Part shown: positions 8,785 to 17,521 of the stretch, in pieces
How positions within the stretch are numbered: the stretch's first letter is position 1
Layout: the number at the start of each line of letters is the position of its first letter
Origin: Haloferax denitrificans ATCC 35960
Lineage (GTDB): Archaea > Halobacteriota > Halobacteria > Halobacteriales > Haloferacaceae
NCBI RefSeq assembly: GCF_000337795.1
Contig: NZ_AOLP01000017.1
Span: 186,001 to 250,000 of the forward strand
Direction of reading: 5' to 3'
Length of the DNA: 64,000 bases
Translations under genes and position numbers: made by a program
Notes under the pieces: generated by a model
Told to the model about the DNA's origin: nothing
The model's input: the letters and a program-made list of their open reading frames with translations, nothing else
Database searches by the model: none

Positions 8785-9375
8785 ATGGCACGAAGCTTCT
8801 ATTCCCACATCAAGGAAGCGTGGAAGACCCCGAAGGAAGGCAAGCTGGCCGAACTCCAGTGGCAGCGAAAACAGGAGTGGCGCGAGCAGGGCGCTATCGA
8901 GCGCATCGAGCGCCCCACCCGCCTCGACAAGGCCCGTGAGCTCGGCTACAAGGCCAAGCAGGGCATCATCGTGGTCCGCGTCTCCGTCCGCAAGGGCGGC
9001 GCGCGCAAACAGCGCCACAAGGCCGGCCGCCGCACGAAGCGCCAGGGCGTCAACCGCATCGGCCGCCGCAAGTCCATCCCGCGCATCGCGGAGGAGCGCG
9101 CCTCGCGCAAGCACCCCAACCTGCGCGTGCTGAACTCCTACGGCGTCGGACAGGACGGCTCCCAGAAGTGGCAGGAAGTCATCCTCGTCGACCCCGAGCA
9201 CCCGGCCATCCAGAACGACGACGACCTCAACTGGATCTGCGACGACACCCACGAGGGCCGCGCCTTCCGCGGTCTCACCAACGCGGGCAAGAAGAACCGC
9301 GGTCTCCAGAACCGCGGCAAGGGCACGGAACACAACCGTCCCTCCATCCGCGCCGGCAACGGCCGCGGCAAGTAA
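8785..9375 (+). CDS. rpl15e: 50S ribosomal protein L15e
   Basis: 196 residues, the usual archaeal length. The N-terminal MARSFYSHIKEAWKTP and the Arg/Lys-rich core (RKGGARKQRHKAGRRTKRQG) are diagnostic of L15e, an rRNA-binding protein of the large subunit. The basic composition contrasts with the acidic neighbours, as expected for a ribosomal protein. It stands alone in its orientation with about 230 bp upstream. Codon use is strongly biased to C-ending codons, consistent with high expression. Confidence 0.97.
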   Translation: MARSFYSHIKEAWKTPKEGKLAELQWQRKQEWREQGAIERIERPTRLDKARELGYKAKQGIIVVRVSVRKGGARKQRHKAGRRTKRQGVNRIGRRKSIPRIAEERASRKHPNLRVLNSYGVGQDGSQKWQEVILVDPEHPAIQNDDDLNWICDDTHEGRAFRGLTNAGKKNRGLQNRGKGTEHNRPSIRAGNGRGK

Positions 9376-9482
9376 CGCCCCGCGCACCGCGCCGATTTCT
9401 CTCTTTATCGACCGCCGAGCCGCGGCTCCGTCTCGAAGCACCCACGCTTATCGCGGCGGGGCCGGACCATCGAATCGACCCC

Positions 9483-9716
9483 ATGGTCAGTATCGAACTC
9501 AGCGGGCCGATACTCGTTGCCGCCGCGGTCCTCGGCGCGGCGTGGCTATACCGCGACGCGAAGCGCCGCGCGATGGACACGGCGGACATGTGGGCCGTCG
9601 GGTTTTTCGTCGCGTTCGTCCTCCTGCCGGTGCTCGGCGGCCTCGCCGTGTTCGTCTTCTATCTTCAGAACCGAAACCGACGGCGCGGGTCGCCCGTCGC
9701 GGTTCCCGGCGAGTAG
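9483..9716 (+). CDS. Small membrane protein of unknown function, two transmembrane helices
   Basis: 77 residues. Two hydrophobic stretches are visible: residues about 4-22 (ELSGPILVAAAVLGAAWLY) and about 38-63 (AVGFFVAFVLLPVLGGLAVFVFYL). A short basic/acidic linker (RDAKRRAMDTADM) lies between them and an Arg-rich tail (RNRRRG) follows. The positive-inside rule puts linker and tail in the cytoplasm. I do not recognise a named family. ATG 9483 was chosen because upstream codons look like intergenic sequence. It is followed 53 bp later by the convergent rhodanese gene. Confidence 0.65.
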   Translation: MVSIELSGPILVAAAVLGAAWLYRDAKRRAMDTADMWAVGFFVAFVLLPVLGGLAVFVFYLQNRNRRRGSPVAVPGE

Positions 9717-9769
9717 TACGGGCGTCGCTCTGCGAGTCAACGCGCAGTCGGAAAAGAAGCGTCGACGAC

Positions 9770-10126
9770 TCAGAACGGCGACGTGGGACCGAGGTCCGCT
9801 TCGCCCTCGCCCGCGGAGCCGTCTTCAACCGCGCCGTCCCACGCGTCGAAGCCGCCGCGAAGGCTGGACACGTCGGCGTCGACGTTGCTGTCCAGCACCG
9901 AGGCGACCTGCTTCGAACTCTTGCCGACGTAACACGAGACGACGACCTCGGCGGGCCACTCGCGGTCGAACACCTCGGGCCCGAGCGTCGCCGCCGGGAG
10001 GTTCTCCGAGTCGGGGATGTGTCCGGACGCGTACGACGAGGGGTCTCGGATGTCGACGACGGCGAGGTCATCGTCGTCGTCGGCCAGTTTCTCGCGGAGT
10101 TCGTCGGGCGTCGTCTCGGCGACCAT
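9770..10126 (-). CDS. Single-domain rhodanese-like sulfurtransferase
   Basis: 118 residues forming one rhodanese domain. VVDIRDPSSYASGHIPDSENLP is the CH2A-like signature, and the active-site loop is CYVGKSS, with the persulfide-carrying Cys. Such proteins pass sulfur to acceptors, for example in tRNA thiolation or molybdopterin synthesis. It is divergent from ubaA (starts 135 bp apart), whose E1-like product activates sulfur-carrier proteins, so a functional link is likely. ATG 10126 was chosen over an in-frame TTG at 10153 because a TTTGACG element lies about 30 bases upstream, giving a leaderless message. Confidence 0.85.
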   Translation of the reverse strand: MVAETTPDELREKLADDDDDLAVVDIRDPSSYASGHIPDSENLPAATLGPEVFDREWPAEVVVSCYVGKSSKQVASVLDSNVDADVSSLRGGFDAWDGAVEDGSAGEGEADLGPTSPF

Positions 10127-10260
10127 ACCCGACGTGAACGGGCGGAGCGTCAAAGGCGCGTCGCTTCCGGCGATGTCGTCGCCAGCGGCGACGGTTCGGG
10201 TCCGAGAAGCGAGGGCGTCCGTGCCGCGGCTTTATTCGGTGCCGACGCCAACCTCGGGAT

Positions 10261-11073
10261 ATGACGCTCTCACTCGACGCCACCCAGTTGGACCGCTACT
10301 CGCGGCACATCATCATGGACGAGGTCGGCCCCGAGGGCCAAGGGCGACTGCTCTCGGCGCGGGTCGTCGTCGTCGGCGCGGGCGGGTTGGGCGCGCCGGC
10401 CATCCAGTACCTCGCGGCGGTCGGCGTCGGCGAACTCGTCGTCGTGGACGACGACGCGGTCGAGCGGAGCAACCTCCAGCGGCAGGTCATCCACCGCGAC
10501 GACGACGTGGGGACGCCGAAGGCCGAGAGCGCCGCCGCGTTCGTCCGCGGGCTCAACCCCGACGTGTCGGTCGAACCGGTCGAGGCCCGCGTGGACAAGT
10601 CGAACGTCCACGAGGTCGTCGCCGACGCGGACGTGGTGGTCGACGCCTCGGACAACTTCCCGACGCGCTACCTGCTCAACGACGTCTGCCGATTCGAGGG
10701 AATCCCGCTGGTCCACGGCGCGATATACAAGTTCGAGGGGCAGGCGACGACGCTCGTCCCCGAGGGGCCGTGTTACCGGTGTCTGTTCCCCGAAGCGCCT
10801 GAACCGGGGACGGTCCCCGACTGCGCGACGACGGGCGTCCTCGGCGTCCTCCCCGGGACGGTCGGCTGTATTCAAGCGACGGAGGCGATGAAGCTCCTTC
10901 TCGACGAGGGCGAGGTGCTCGACGGGCGGCTCCTGTTTTACGACGCCATGGACATGACGTTCGAGACGGTCCCGTACCGGAAGAACCCGGACTGCCCCGT
11001 CTGCGGCGAGGGCGGCGTCGACTCCATCGAGGACATCGACTACGTCGAGAGCTGTGCAATCAGCCTCGACTGA
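10261..11073 (+). CDS. ubaA: UbaA, E1-like activating enzyme for SAMP sulfur-carrier/ubiquitin-like proteins
   Basis: 270 residues of the ThiF/MoeB/E1 superfamily. The nucleotide motif is VVVGAGGLGAPA (about 36-47). Arg/Asn/Gln residues in the SNLQRQVIHRDDDVG region contact ATP. Two CxxC pairs (C171/C174 and C245/C248) bind zinc. C188 in VPDCATTG is the position reported as the catalytic cysteine of Haloferax UbaA. The enzyme adenylates SAMP proteins for protein conjugation (sampylation), tRNA thiolation and molybdopterin synthesis. A TATA-like TTTATTCGG lies about 30 bases before ATG 10261. The rhodanese gene lies back-to-back. Confidence 0.95.
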   Translation: MTLSLDATQLDRYSRHIIMDEVGPEGQGRLLSARVVVVGAGGLGAPAIQYLAAVGVGELVVVDDDAVERSNLQRQVIHRDDDVGTPKAESAAAFVRGLNPDVSVEPVEARVDKSNVHEVVADADVVVDASDNFPTRYLLNDVCRFEGIPLVHGAIYKFEGQATTLVPEGPCYRCLFPEAPEPGTVPDCATTGVLGVLPGTVGCIQATEAMKLLLDEGEVLDGRLLFYDAMDMTFETVPYRKNPDCPVCGEGGVDSIEDIDYVESCAISLD

Positions 11074-11103
11074 GGAGCGGGCGGAGTCAGTAGAGTGTTT
11101 CTG

Positions 11104-11484
11104 CTATTCGACGCCTGACTGGGGGCCACCAACGGATACGGCAGGCGGTCCAGAGCCGACGAAGCTGATGGCGATAATCCACTCCTCAGTCGTCGGGTTC
11201 ACCACTCGCCTAATCGTGTGCGGCGGGACGTACACGAAGTCGCCTGCGTCGAGTTCGACCGATTCCCGACCGGCCGGCCCGTACTCCAGAACGGCGTGGC
11301 CGGCCACGACGTACCCGTAGACGTGGCGGTCACCGTTGTGATGCCATCCGGTCGTGACTCCACCGGCGACCCGCGACTGAACCACGATGGCATCCTCGGT
11401 TTCGAATATCTCTTGTCGTGAAACGTCGGTGGAGTCGTCTGGGCCTCCCAAACTGGCCCGTGTGACGACTGTAACGTCTTCCAT
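11104..11484 (-). CDS. Cupin-fold protein of unknown substrate
   Basis: 126 residues. A single cupin barrel is seen: GWHHNGDRHVYGYVVAGHAVLEYG is motif 1 (HHNGDRH...G) and DAGDFVYVPPHTIRRVVNP is motif 2, with a His after PP. These residues would hold one metal ion. Small cupins can be dioxygenases, isomerases or sensors; nothing here decides among them. It is convergent with ubaA (30-bp gap) and has no operon partner. The start ATG at 11484 is the only sensible one. Confidence 0.8.
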   Translation of the reverse strand: MEDVTVVTRASLGGPDDSTDVSRQEIFETEDAIVVQSRVAGGVTTGWHHNGDRHVYGYVVAGHAVLEYGPAGRESVELDAGDFVYVPPHTIRRVVNPTTEEWIIAISFVGSGPPAVSVGGPQSGVE

Positions 11485-11630
11485 GCCAGTACCCGTCTAC
11501 CTACGACTGGCAACGAGATAACCGCTCTCTCGAAAGCATCACCGGTAGATTCGCGCGCTGTCTTCAGTACGGCCTCAGCAAACGATCAGTCGCTGAGGAC
11601 TCCAACAGAGTCACCGTCGCGGGAGACGCG

Positions 11631-13301
11631 CTACCTATCGAACTGGAACCCGCCGAGCTCGTCGTCCGAGCCGCCGTCGGTCGCCGCGCGAACCGAGTCG
11701 GCATCCGCGTCGGCGTCCGCGCCGTCGGCCACGTCGTCGAAGTCCATCGCGTCCAGTTCCTCGACCGCCGCGGCGTCGCCGCCGACGAGGGCGTCGACCC
11801 GGTCGGCGAGCGCGTCGAGGGCGACCGTCTGGTCGGCCGTCGCGTCGGTGATGTCGGTCGTCGACTCTTCGGCGGCGGTCGCGTGCTCTTGGGCGACCTG
11901 AATCGTACTCGTGACCTCCTCGATGTTCGTCGCCTGCGAGTCGGTCGCGCGGGCGACCTCGGTGACGCCGTTGGCCGCCGAGTCCGCGGCGTCGGCGATT
12001 TCGGAGAGCGAGGCGAGCACGTCCTCGATTTCGCCGGAGGCGACCTGAATCTGCTCGTGGGACTGCTCGGAGGCCAGCACCGTCTCGTCGGCCTGTTCCT
12101 GAATCTCGGCGATGCTGTCGGCGATTTCCTCGGTGTGCTCGTGGGTCTGGTTCGCGAGCTGTTTGACCTCGTCGGCGACGACCGAGAAGCCCTCGCCGGC
12201 CTCGCCCGCGCGGGCGGCCTCGATGTTCGCGTTGAGCGCGAGCAGGTTCGTCCGGTCTGCGACCTCCGCGATGACCTCGACGACCTCCTCGATGACGCCC
12301 ATGCGCTGTTGCAGTTCGGTCACGCTGTCGAGGAGTTCGTCGGAGATGTCGATGACTTGGTCGGTCGCGGTCCGGATGCTCTGGCCGGCCTCGTGGCCGT
12401 TTTCGGCGGCCACGCGGGCCTGATTCGCCGCCGACGCAACTTCGTCGGAGGTGGCGGCAATCTCCTCCATGCTGGCCGATAGCTCCTGCATCTCCTCCGC
12501 GCCCGTCGACAGGAGGTCCGCCTGCTCCGTGACCTGCGACTCGATGTCGGTCGCGGCGGTCGCGGCCCGCTGAATCGCCCCGCCGAGGTCCGCCGTCGTG
12601 GCGTCGACGTCGTTCGCGAGGCGGTCGAACCGGGTCGCCATCTCGTTGAGGTCCGAGACGACCGCCAGCGTCTCGTCGTCGAGGACGCCGCGGTCGTCCG
12701 TGAACGACGCCCGCGCCGAGAGGTCGCCGGCCGTGAGACTCCCGATTGTCGACGAGACCTCCTCGACGAGCGCCTCGGAGGCCCGCTGTTTCTCCACCGC
12801 GTCGGTCCGGTCGTGGACGGCCTCGACCACGCCGACCAGTTCGTCGCCCTCGAACAGCGGCTGGGCGGTGAACGCGATGTGCCGCTTCGCGCCGTGCCGG
12901 TCCGTCATCGTGCTGGTGTCGCGGTAGAGCTGGCGGCCCTCGTCGACCACGTCGAGTCCGTGGACAACGTCGGCGCTCCGCGGGTCTTCGAGCACCTTGT
13001 CGGCGAGGGTCTTCGCCCGCCGGCCGTCCGGGTAGAACAGTTCGCTCACGTGCTCCGAACCGAGCGCCTCCGCGGCGGGGACGCCCGTGAGCGTCGTAAT
13101 CGGAGCGTTCCACGCGATGACCCGCCCGTCGGCGTCGAGGACGAACACCGGCATCCCCACGCCGTCGAGCAGGGCACCGGTGTGCAACTGCTCGGCCGCC
13201 GCCGCGACCGTCCCTCGTTCGTCAGCCTGTGCGCCACCGTCGGTCCGCGTCCGAGCCCCGGCCCCCGGGACCAGCGCCGCGAGTCGCGAAAGCAGGTCCA
13301 T
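11631..13301 (-). CDS. Soluble PAS-containing methyl-accepting taxis transducer
   Basis: 556 residues with no transmembrane segment. A PAS domain spans about 45-165 ([45 protein letters not shown]). A short HAMP-like linker follows ([12 protein letters not shown]), then a long helical MCP signalling domain (about 250-520). The conserved hairpin tip, including [15 protein letters not shown], docks CheA/CheW. The Ala/Glu/Gln-rich helices are typical methylation regions. It probably senses an intracellular ligand or redox state. The start ATG 13301 (MDLLSRLAA) follows a TATA-like GTTATACC about 30-35 bases upstream. It is in the same orientation as the second transducer but separated by 289 bp. 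Confidence 0.9.
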   Translation of the reverse strand: MDLLSRLAALVPGAGARTRTDGGAQADERGTVAAAAEQLHTGALLDGVGMPVFVLDADGRVIAWNAPITTLTGVPAAEALGSEHVSELFYPDGRRAKTLADKVLEDPRSADVVHGLDVVDEGRQLYRDTSTMTDRHGAKRHIAFTAQPLFEGDELVGVVEAVHDRTDAVEKQRASEALVEEVSSTIGSLTAGDLSARASFTDDRGVLDDETLAVVSDLNEMATRFDRLANDVDATTADLGGAIQRAATAATDIESQVTEQADLLSTGAEEMQELSASMEEIAATSDEVASAANQARVAAENGHEAGQSIRTATDQVIDISDELLDSVTELQQRMGVIEEVVEVIAEVADRTNLLALNANIEAARAGEAGEGFSVVADEVKQLANQTHEHTEEIADSIAEIQEQADETVLASEQSHEQIQVASGEIEDVLASLSEIADAADSAANGVTEVARATDSQATNIEEVTSTIQVAQEHATAAEESTTDITDATADQTVALDALADRVDALVGGDAAAVEELDAMDFDDVADGADADADADSVRAATDGGSDDELGGFQFDR

Positions 13302-13441
13302 ACGTCTACCCCACGATGATTGCCGGTATAACGCTACGTTCCTGAGTATCAACACTGATTCTGTGGTGGTACAGAATCGGTACACTCCGGCGGCGGGCGT
13401 GGAAAACGGACGGTCCCGAAATGCGGTCGTCGCGCGGGAGA

Positions 13442-13512
13442 GTCGAACGGGAAACCAGAGAGGGGCGAACCGGAACCGAAAAGGGTCGAACGGGAGACCA
13501 GAGAGGGCCGAA
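13442..13512. repeat. Two-copy imperfect direct repeat between transducer genes
   Basis: A 28-bp unit beginning GTCGAACGGG and ending GGCGAA occurs at 13442-13469 and again at 13485-13512 (26 of 28 positions equal, 43-bp period). It lies in the 289-bp gap between the two transducer genes. No function is evident; a small tandem duplication is the simplest reading. Confidence 0.6.
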
Positions 13513-13590
13513 ACGGGGGTGGAAGGCCGAGTCGGGGGGACAGCGGTTCAGACGGCCGCGAAGCCGCGTTCCCGCGGAGCGGTCGCGGCG

Positions 13591-16062
13591 TCAGTCGGTT
13601 CGGTCGGTGTCGCCGTCGGTGCGGCCGGTGTGGTCGGGGGCGTCACCGTCGAGGCCGCCGTCAGTCGCCGGCGCGTCGAAGTCGGCGACCGAAGCGCCGG
13701 CGGAGTCGGCGAGCGCGCCGTCGCGGTCCGCGGCGTCGTGGTCGACGGTAAACTCTGAGACGAGCGACATCAGCCGCTCGGACTGGGTGGCGAGGCGGTC
13801 CGCGCCGTCGGAGACCTCGCTGAGCGAGGCGGTCTGTTGTTCGGCCGCGGCCGCGACCGACTCGGCGCGCTCGGCGGTCTCGTCGCTGATATCCGAGACG
13901 CGGTCCATCATCGACGCGACCTCCTCGGTCGAGGCGGCCTGCTCGTCGGTGGTCCGGCTGATTTCGTCGACGCCGTCGGTCGTCTCGCGGACGTTCTCGA
14001 CGATGGTGTCCAGCGAGTCGCGGGCGGTCTGGACCGCGTCGACGCCGGAGTCGACGGCGTCGCGCGTCTCGCGCATCTCGGAGACGGACGCCGCGGACTT
14101 CGCTTGGACCTCCTCGATGGTCGCCTCGATTTCCTCGGCGGAGGCCTTGGTCTCGCCGGCGAGTTCCTTGACCTCGTTGGCGACGACCGAGAAGCCCTCG
14201 CCGGCCTCGCCCGCGCGGGCGGCCTCGATGTTCGCGTTGAGCGCGAGGATGTTCGTCTGCTCCGCGATGTCGGTGATGAGTTCGACGATGTCGCCGATTT
14301 CGGCCATGTCGCCTTCGAGGTCCTCGATGCGGTCGACCGTCCGGCGGGTCTGCGTCTCGACGGTCTCGATGGTGTCGATGGCGTCGGCGGCCGCCTCGTG
14401 GCCGTCCTCGCTCGCTTCGAGGGTGTGTTGGGCCGTGCGTTCGAGTTCGCTCGCCGAGGAGGCGACCTCCTCGATGGTCGCAGAGAGGTTGCTCGTCTCG
14501 CCGGTCGTCTGCCGGAGGTTCTCGCGCTGTTCGTGCGCGCCCTCGGCCATGACCTGCGTGGACTCGCTGACCTGCCGGCTCGCGCGCTCTATCTCCTGGG
14601 AACTCGCGGTGACCTCCTGACTGGCCGCGGCGACGGTCTCGGAGAACTCGACGACCTCCGCGACGGTCGCTGCGAGCTCGTCGGCCATGTCGTTGAACGA
14701 CCGCGCCATCCCGTTCATCGCGTCGTTGTCGGCGTCCTCCGACATCCGGCGCGTGAGGTCGCCGTCGGCGGCGTCGGCCATCGTCTCGCTGAACTCGGCG
14801 GCCTTCGCTTCGAGTTCGGTGATGAGGGCTTCCAGTTCAGTGTGCGTCTGGCCCATCGACTCGCCGAACGACCCCGGGATGTCCTCGTCGAGGACGGGGT
14901 CGTCGAAGCGCTTGTCCGCGAGCGCCTCGGCCTGCCCGGCGACCGTCGTCAGGTACGACTGCATCGACTCGAAGGAGTCGTACAGCCGGCCCATCTCGTC
15001 GATGCGGGCGGTGTTCGGGAGGTCTCCGTCGACCTCGCCGTTGGCGATGTCGTCGGCGTTGCGGGCGACGACCGAGAGGGACCGCGCGGTGCCGCGACCG
15101 ATGGTCGCGCCGACGAGGAACAGCGCGCCGACGGCGAAGGCGACGAGGAACATCACGTTCGTCGTCACGTGCGACTGGAGCGCGAACGCCCGGTCGGCCG
15201 GGACGTGGTAGGTGAGCACCCAGTCGGTGCCGGTGATGGGCGCGTACGCCATCGCGTACTCGCCGGGCTCCATGCCCGTGCGGGCGGAGACGACCTCGTA
15301 GCCGGTCTGCCCGGAGAGCGCGGCGTCGATGGCCTCGACGGACGAGCCGTCGGCGGCCGCGTACTCGTCGAGGATAGACGCCTTGCGGTTGTCGAACAGG
15401 ATGGTCCCGGACTCGGTGACGACCTTGGTGTCGCCGGTCGCGTAGGGCGATTCGAACTGGTGGGAGCCGGCTTCGAGCGACGCCGTCAGGACGACTGCGC
15501 CGTTGGCTCCGGAGACGGGCGCGGCGAACGCGACGACCGGCTCGCCGCCGGACTCGTAGGGCGCGGAGACGGTCACGGACTGGCCCGACGCCAGCGCCGC
15601 GGCGTCGTCGGCCCACGGCGCGGACAGCGAGTCGAGCGACTGGCCGGTCGCGCTGTCGGTCGTGCTGGCGACGACCGCGCCGGTGTCGGCGTCGACGTAG
15701 TGGAGCGAGCGAACGTCGCCGGAGAGCTGGATGAGCTTCCCTTCGAGCCACCGCTGGTGGTCGGCCGCCGGGGTGCCCGCCGGCTGGTCGGCGAGCGACT
15801 CCGCGAGGAACGAGACGGTCGATTCCTTCGAGGTCACCCAGTCGGAGACCGACTTCGCCTCCGTCGCCGCCGCGCCGCGAATCTGCGACTCGGTCTGCGA
15901 CTCGACGACCGACTTCGTGTCGAAGTGGATGTACGCGCCCGCGCCGCCCATGACGACCGCGATGAGGAGGAGCACGACGCCGAACTTCGCCGCGTAGCGC
16001 CGGCGAATCACGTTCGGAAGCGCCCGTTCGAGGAGGCTCGTCAGCCGCGAAAACGGGTTCAT
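13591..16062 (-). CDS. Membrane-bound methyl-accepting taxis transducer paired with a binding lipoprotein
   Basis: 823 residues. The first membrane segment is about 25-47 ([21 protein letters not shown]). A large extracellular dCache-like sensor follows (about 48-300), then a second membrane segment ([19 protein letters not shown]), a HAMP domain ([21 protein letters not shown] is near its start), and two helical stretches with the MCP signalling tip [15 protein letters not shown]. The C-terminus is acidic and disordered. Its ATG overlaps the stop of the preceding binding-protein gene by four bases, so the two are co-translated. This matches the BasB-BasT and CosB-CosT arrangement known in Halobacterium, in which a lipoprotein presents ligand to a transducer. 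Confidence 0.92.
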   Translation of the reverse strand: MNPFSRLTSLLERALPNVIRRRYAAKFGVVLLLIAVVMGGAGAYIHFDTKSVVESQTESQIRGAAATEAKSVSDWVTSKESTVSFLAESLADQPAGTPAADHQRWLEGKLIQLSGDVRSLHYVDADTGAVVASTTDSATGQSLDSLSAPWADDAAALASGQSVTVSAPYESGGEPVVAFAAPVSGANGAVVLTASLEAGSHQFESPYATGDTKVVTESGTILFDNRKASILDEYAAADGSSVEAIDAALSGQTGYEVVSARTGMEPGEYAMAYAPITGTDWVLTYHVPADRAFALQSHVTTNVMFLVAFAVGALFLVGATIGRGTARSLSVVARNADDIANGEVDGDLPNTARIDEMGRLYDSFESMQSYLTTVAGQAEALADKRFDDPVLDEDIPGSFGESMGQTHTELEALITELEAKAAEFSETMADAADGDLTRRMSEDADNDAMNGMARSFNDMADELAATVAEVVEFSETVAAASQEVTASSQEIERASRQVSESTQVMAEGAHEQRENLRQTTGETSNLSATIEEVASSASELERTAQHTLEASEDGHEAAADAIDTIETVETQTRRTVDRIEDLEGDMAEIGDIVELITDIAEQTNILALNANIEAARAGEAGEGFSVVANEVKELAGETKASAEEIEATIEEVQAKSAASVSEMRETRDAVDSGVDAVQTARDSLDTIVENVRETTDGVDEISRTTDEQAASTEEVASMMDRVSDISDETAERAESVAAAAEQQTASLSEVSDGADRLATQSERLMSLVSEFTVDHDAADRDGALADSAGASVADFDAPATDGGLDGDAPDHTGRTDGDTDRTD

Positions 16063-17303
16063 TGCGAACCTCCGGACTCGAAGAACTGGCGCTGGAGCAG
16101 TTCGACCTGCTCGACCGAGCCGTTGTGGACGCGCTCGACGAGATACGAACTCAGCGGTTCGAGCGCCTCCGTGAGGTCGACCCCGCTCGACGCGCCCTGA
16201 TAGTTCAGTTCGCGGCCGGCGTCGACGAGCGTCCGAACCCGGTCGAACTCGCCGACGGAGACGGTGTGGCCGGTCCCGCCCGAGACGGCCTGCAGGGCGT
16301 CGGCGATGGCCGGACCCGACGCCTCGCCGGCGTACTCCGCCGCCGTCGCCATGAGGAACAGGGCGTCGTAGGCGTTCGCCGCGTAGGGCTGGAGCGGCGC
16401 GATGTCGGAGAGCCGCTGGGTGAGGTGGAAGTAGCCGTCCGTCCGAACCGACGAGAGCGAGGCGCTGTAGAAGCCCTCGTAGTAGGGCGGAATCTCGCCG
16501 TCGAACAGGCCCGCCGAGAAGACCCACGGGGCCTCGTGGTCGGACGCGCCGTAGGCGTCGAGGACGCCCCGTTCCTGTCCGGGGACGCTGACGAAGCCGA
16601 CCGCGTCGGGCGAGTCGGCGAACACCTCGTCGACGACGCCGCCGAACTCCTCCGCGCTCGGGTCGTAGCTGACCTCGGTGACGACCTCCGCGTCGAGTTG
16701 GTCGCCGAGCGCGGTGCCGAGGTCCGAACCGAACGCCCCGTCGACGGTGAGGAGGGCGACCCGGTCGGCGTCGGCGTACTGCGTCGCGTCGAGAATCTTC
16801 GCCATCGCGGTCGCCTGGAGGCTGTCGCTCGGGACGGTCCGGCCGAAGAACTTCCGCCCGTCGGCGCGCCCGGCGTCCGAGAGCCGCGGGTTCGTGCTCG
16901 CCGGCGACATCTCCATGACGGCGTCGTCGGCCGCCTTCGGAGCGAGCGCGAGCGACACGTCGCTGACGAGGCCGCCGACGAAGCCGATGACGCCCGCGTC
17001 GGCCAGCGAGGCGTAGCCGTCGGTCGCGACCGACGCGGACCCCTCCGTGTCCACGGTGGTCAGTTCCACCGGCCGCCCGAGCACGCCGCCGGCCCGGTTG
17101 ATGTCCTCGACCGCCTGCTCGGCGGCGCGCTTGCCGTGCGTTCCCACCTGCTCCAGCGACCCGCTGACGGGCAACATCGCCCCGAATCGAACGGGCTCCC
17201 CGGACTCCGTTCCGAACGTCCCCACGCACCCGGCGAGCGAGCCGAGCCCCACCGTGCCGGCGGCCGCGCGGAGAAACGTTCGTCTGTCGTACCTGACTGT
17301 CAC
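16059..17303 (-). CDS. Branched-chain-type amino acid binding lipoprotein for chemotaxis
   Basis: 414 residues. The Tat signal [20 protein letters not shown] includes a lipobox. The body is a Leu/Ile/Val-binding type I periplasmic fold ([18 protein letters not shown], then [22 protein letters not shown]). No ABC permease or ATPase gene is adjacent; instead it is translationally coupled to a transducer. The likely job is sensing rather than uptake. The ligand may be an amino acid or another small solute; LivJ-like folds bind many. The GTG at 17303 was chosen because TTATATA lies about 27 bases upstream, giving a leaderless transcript, and because upstream residues are not signal-like. Confidence 0.85.
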   Translation of the reverse strand: MTVRYDRRTFLRAAAGTVGLGSLAGCVGTFGTESGEPVRFGAMLPVSGSLEQVGTHGKRAAEQAVEDINRAGGVLGRPVELTTVDTEGSASVATDGYASLADAGVIGFVGGLVSDVSLALAPKAADDAVMEMSPASTNPRLSDAGRADGRKFFGRTVPSDSLQATAMAKILDATQYADADRVALLTVDGAFGSDLGTALGDQLDAEVVTEVSYDPSAEEFGGVVDEVFADSPDAVGFVSVPGQERGVLDAYGASDHEAPWVFSAGLFDGEIPPYYEGFYSASLSSVRTDGYFHLTQRLSDIAPLQPYAANAYDALFLMATAAEYAGEASGPAIADALQAVSGGTGHTVSVGEFDRVRTLVDAGRELNYQGASSGVDLTEALEPLSSYLVERVHNGSVEQVELLQRQFFESGGSQ

Positions 17304-17521
17304 AGATTTCCCGAGACAACTCCCGTATATAATTTTGGGCCGCCGATTATCATACGCTGTATTTTTGGGACGATTGTCCAACATCGAACACGAAACATGG
17401 ATGTGCTACCATTCAACACTCTGTCGGGTCGTCGCGCCGGGCGGTCAAGAGTCGGGGCACGCACACCCCCGACGGACGGGGCATCGTAGCGTTTTATCCG
17501 CCGGCCCGCCCACGTGCGGAC

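Noticed and set aside
16063..17319. Upstream extension of the transducer frame
   Set aside because: It lies antisense-phase over the lipoprotein gene; the transducer begins with MNPFSRL at 16062 with an ATGA overlap.
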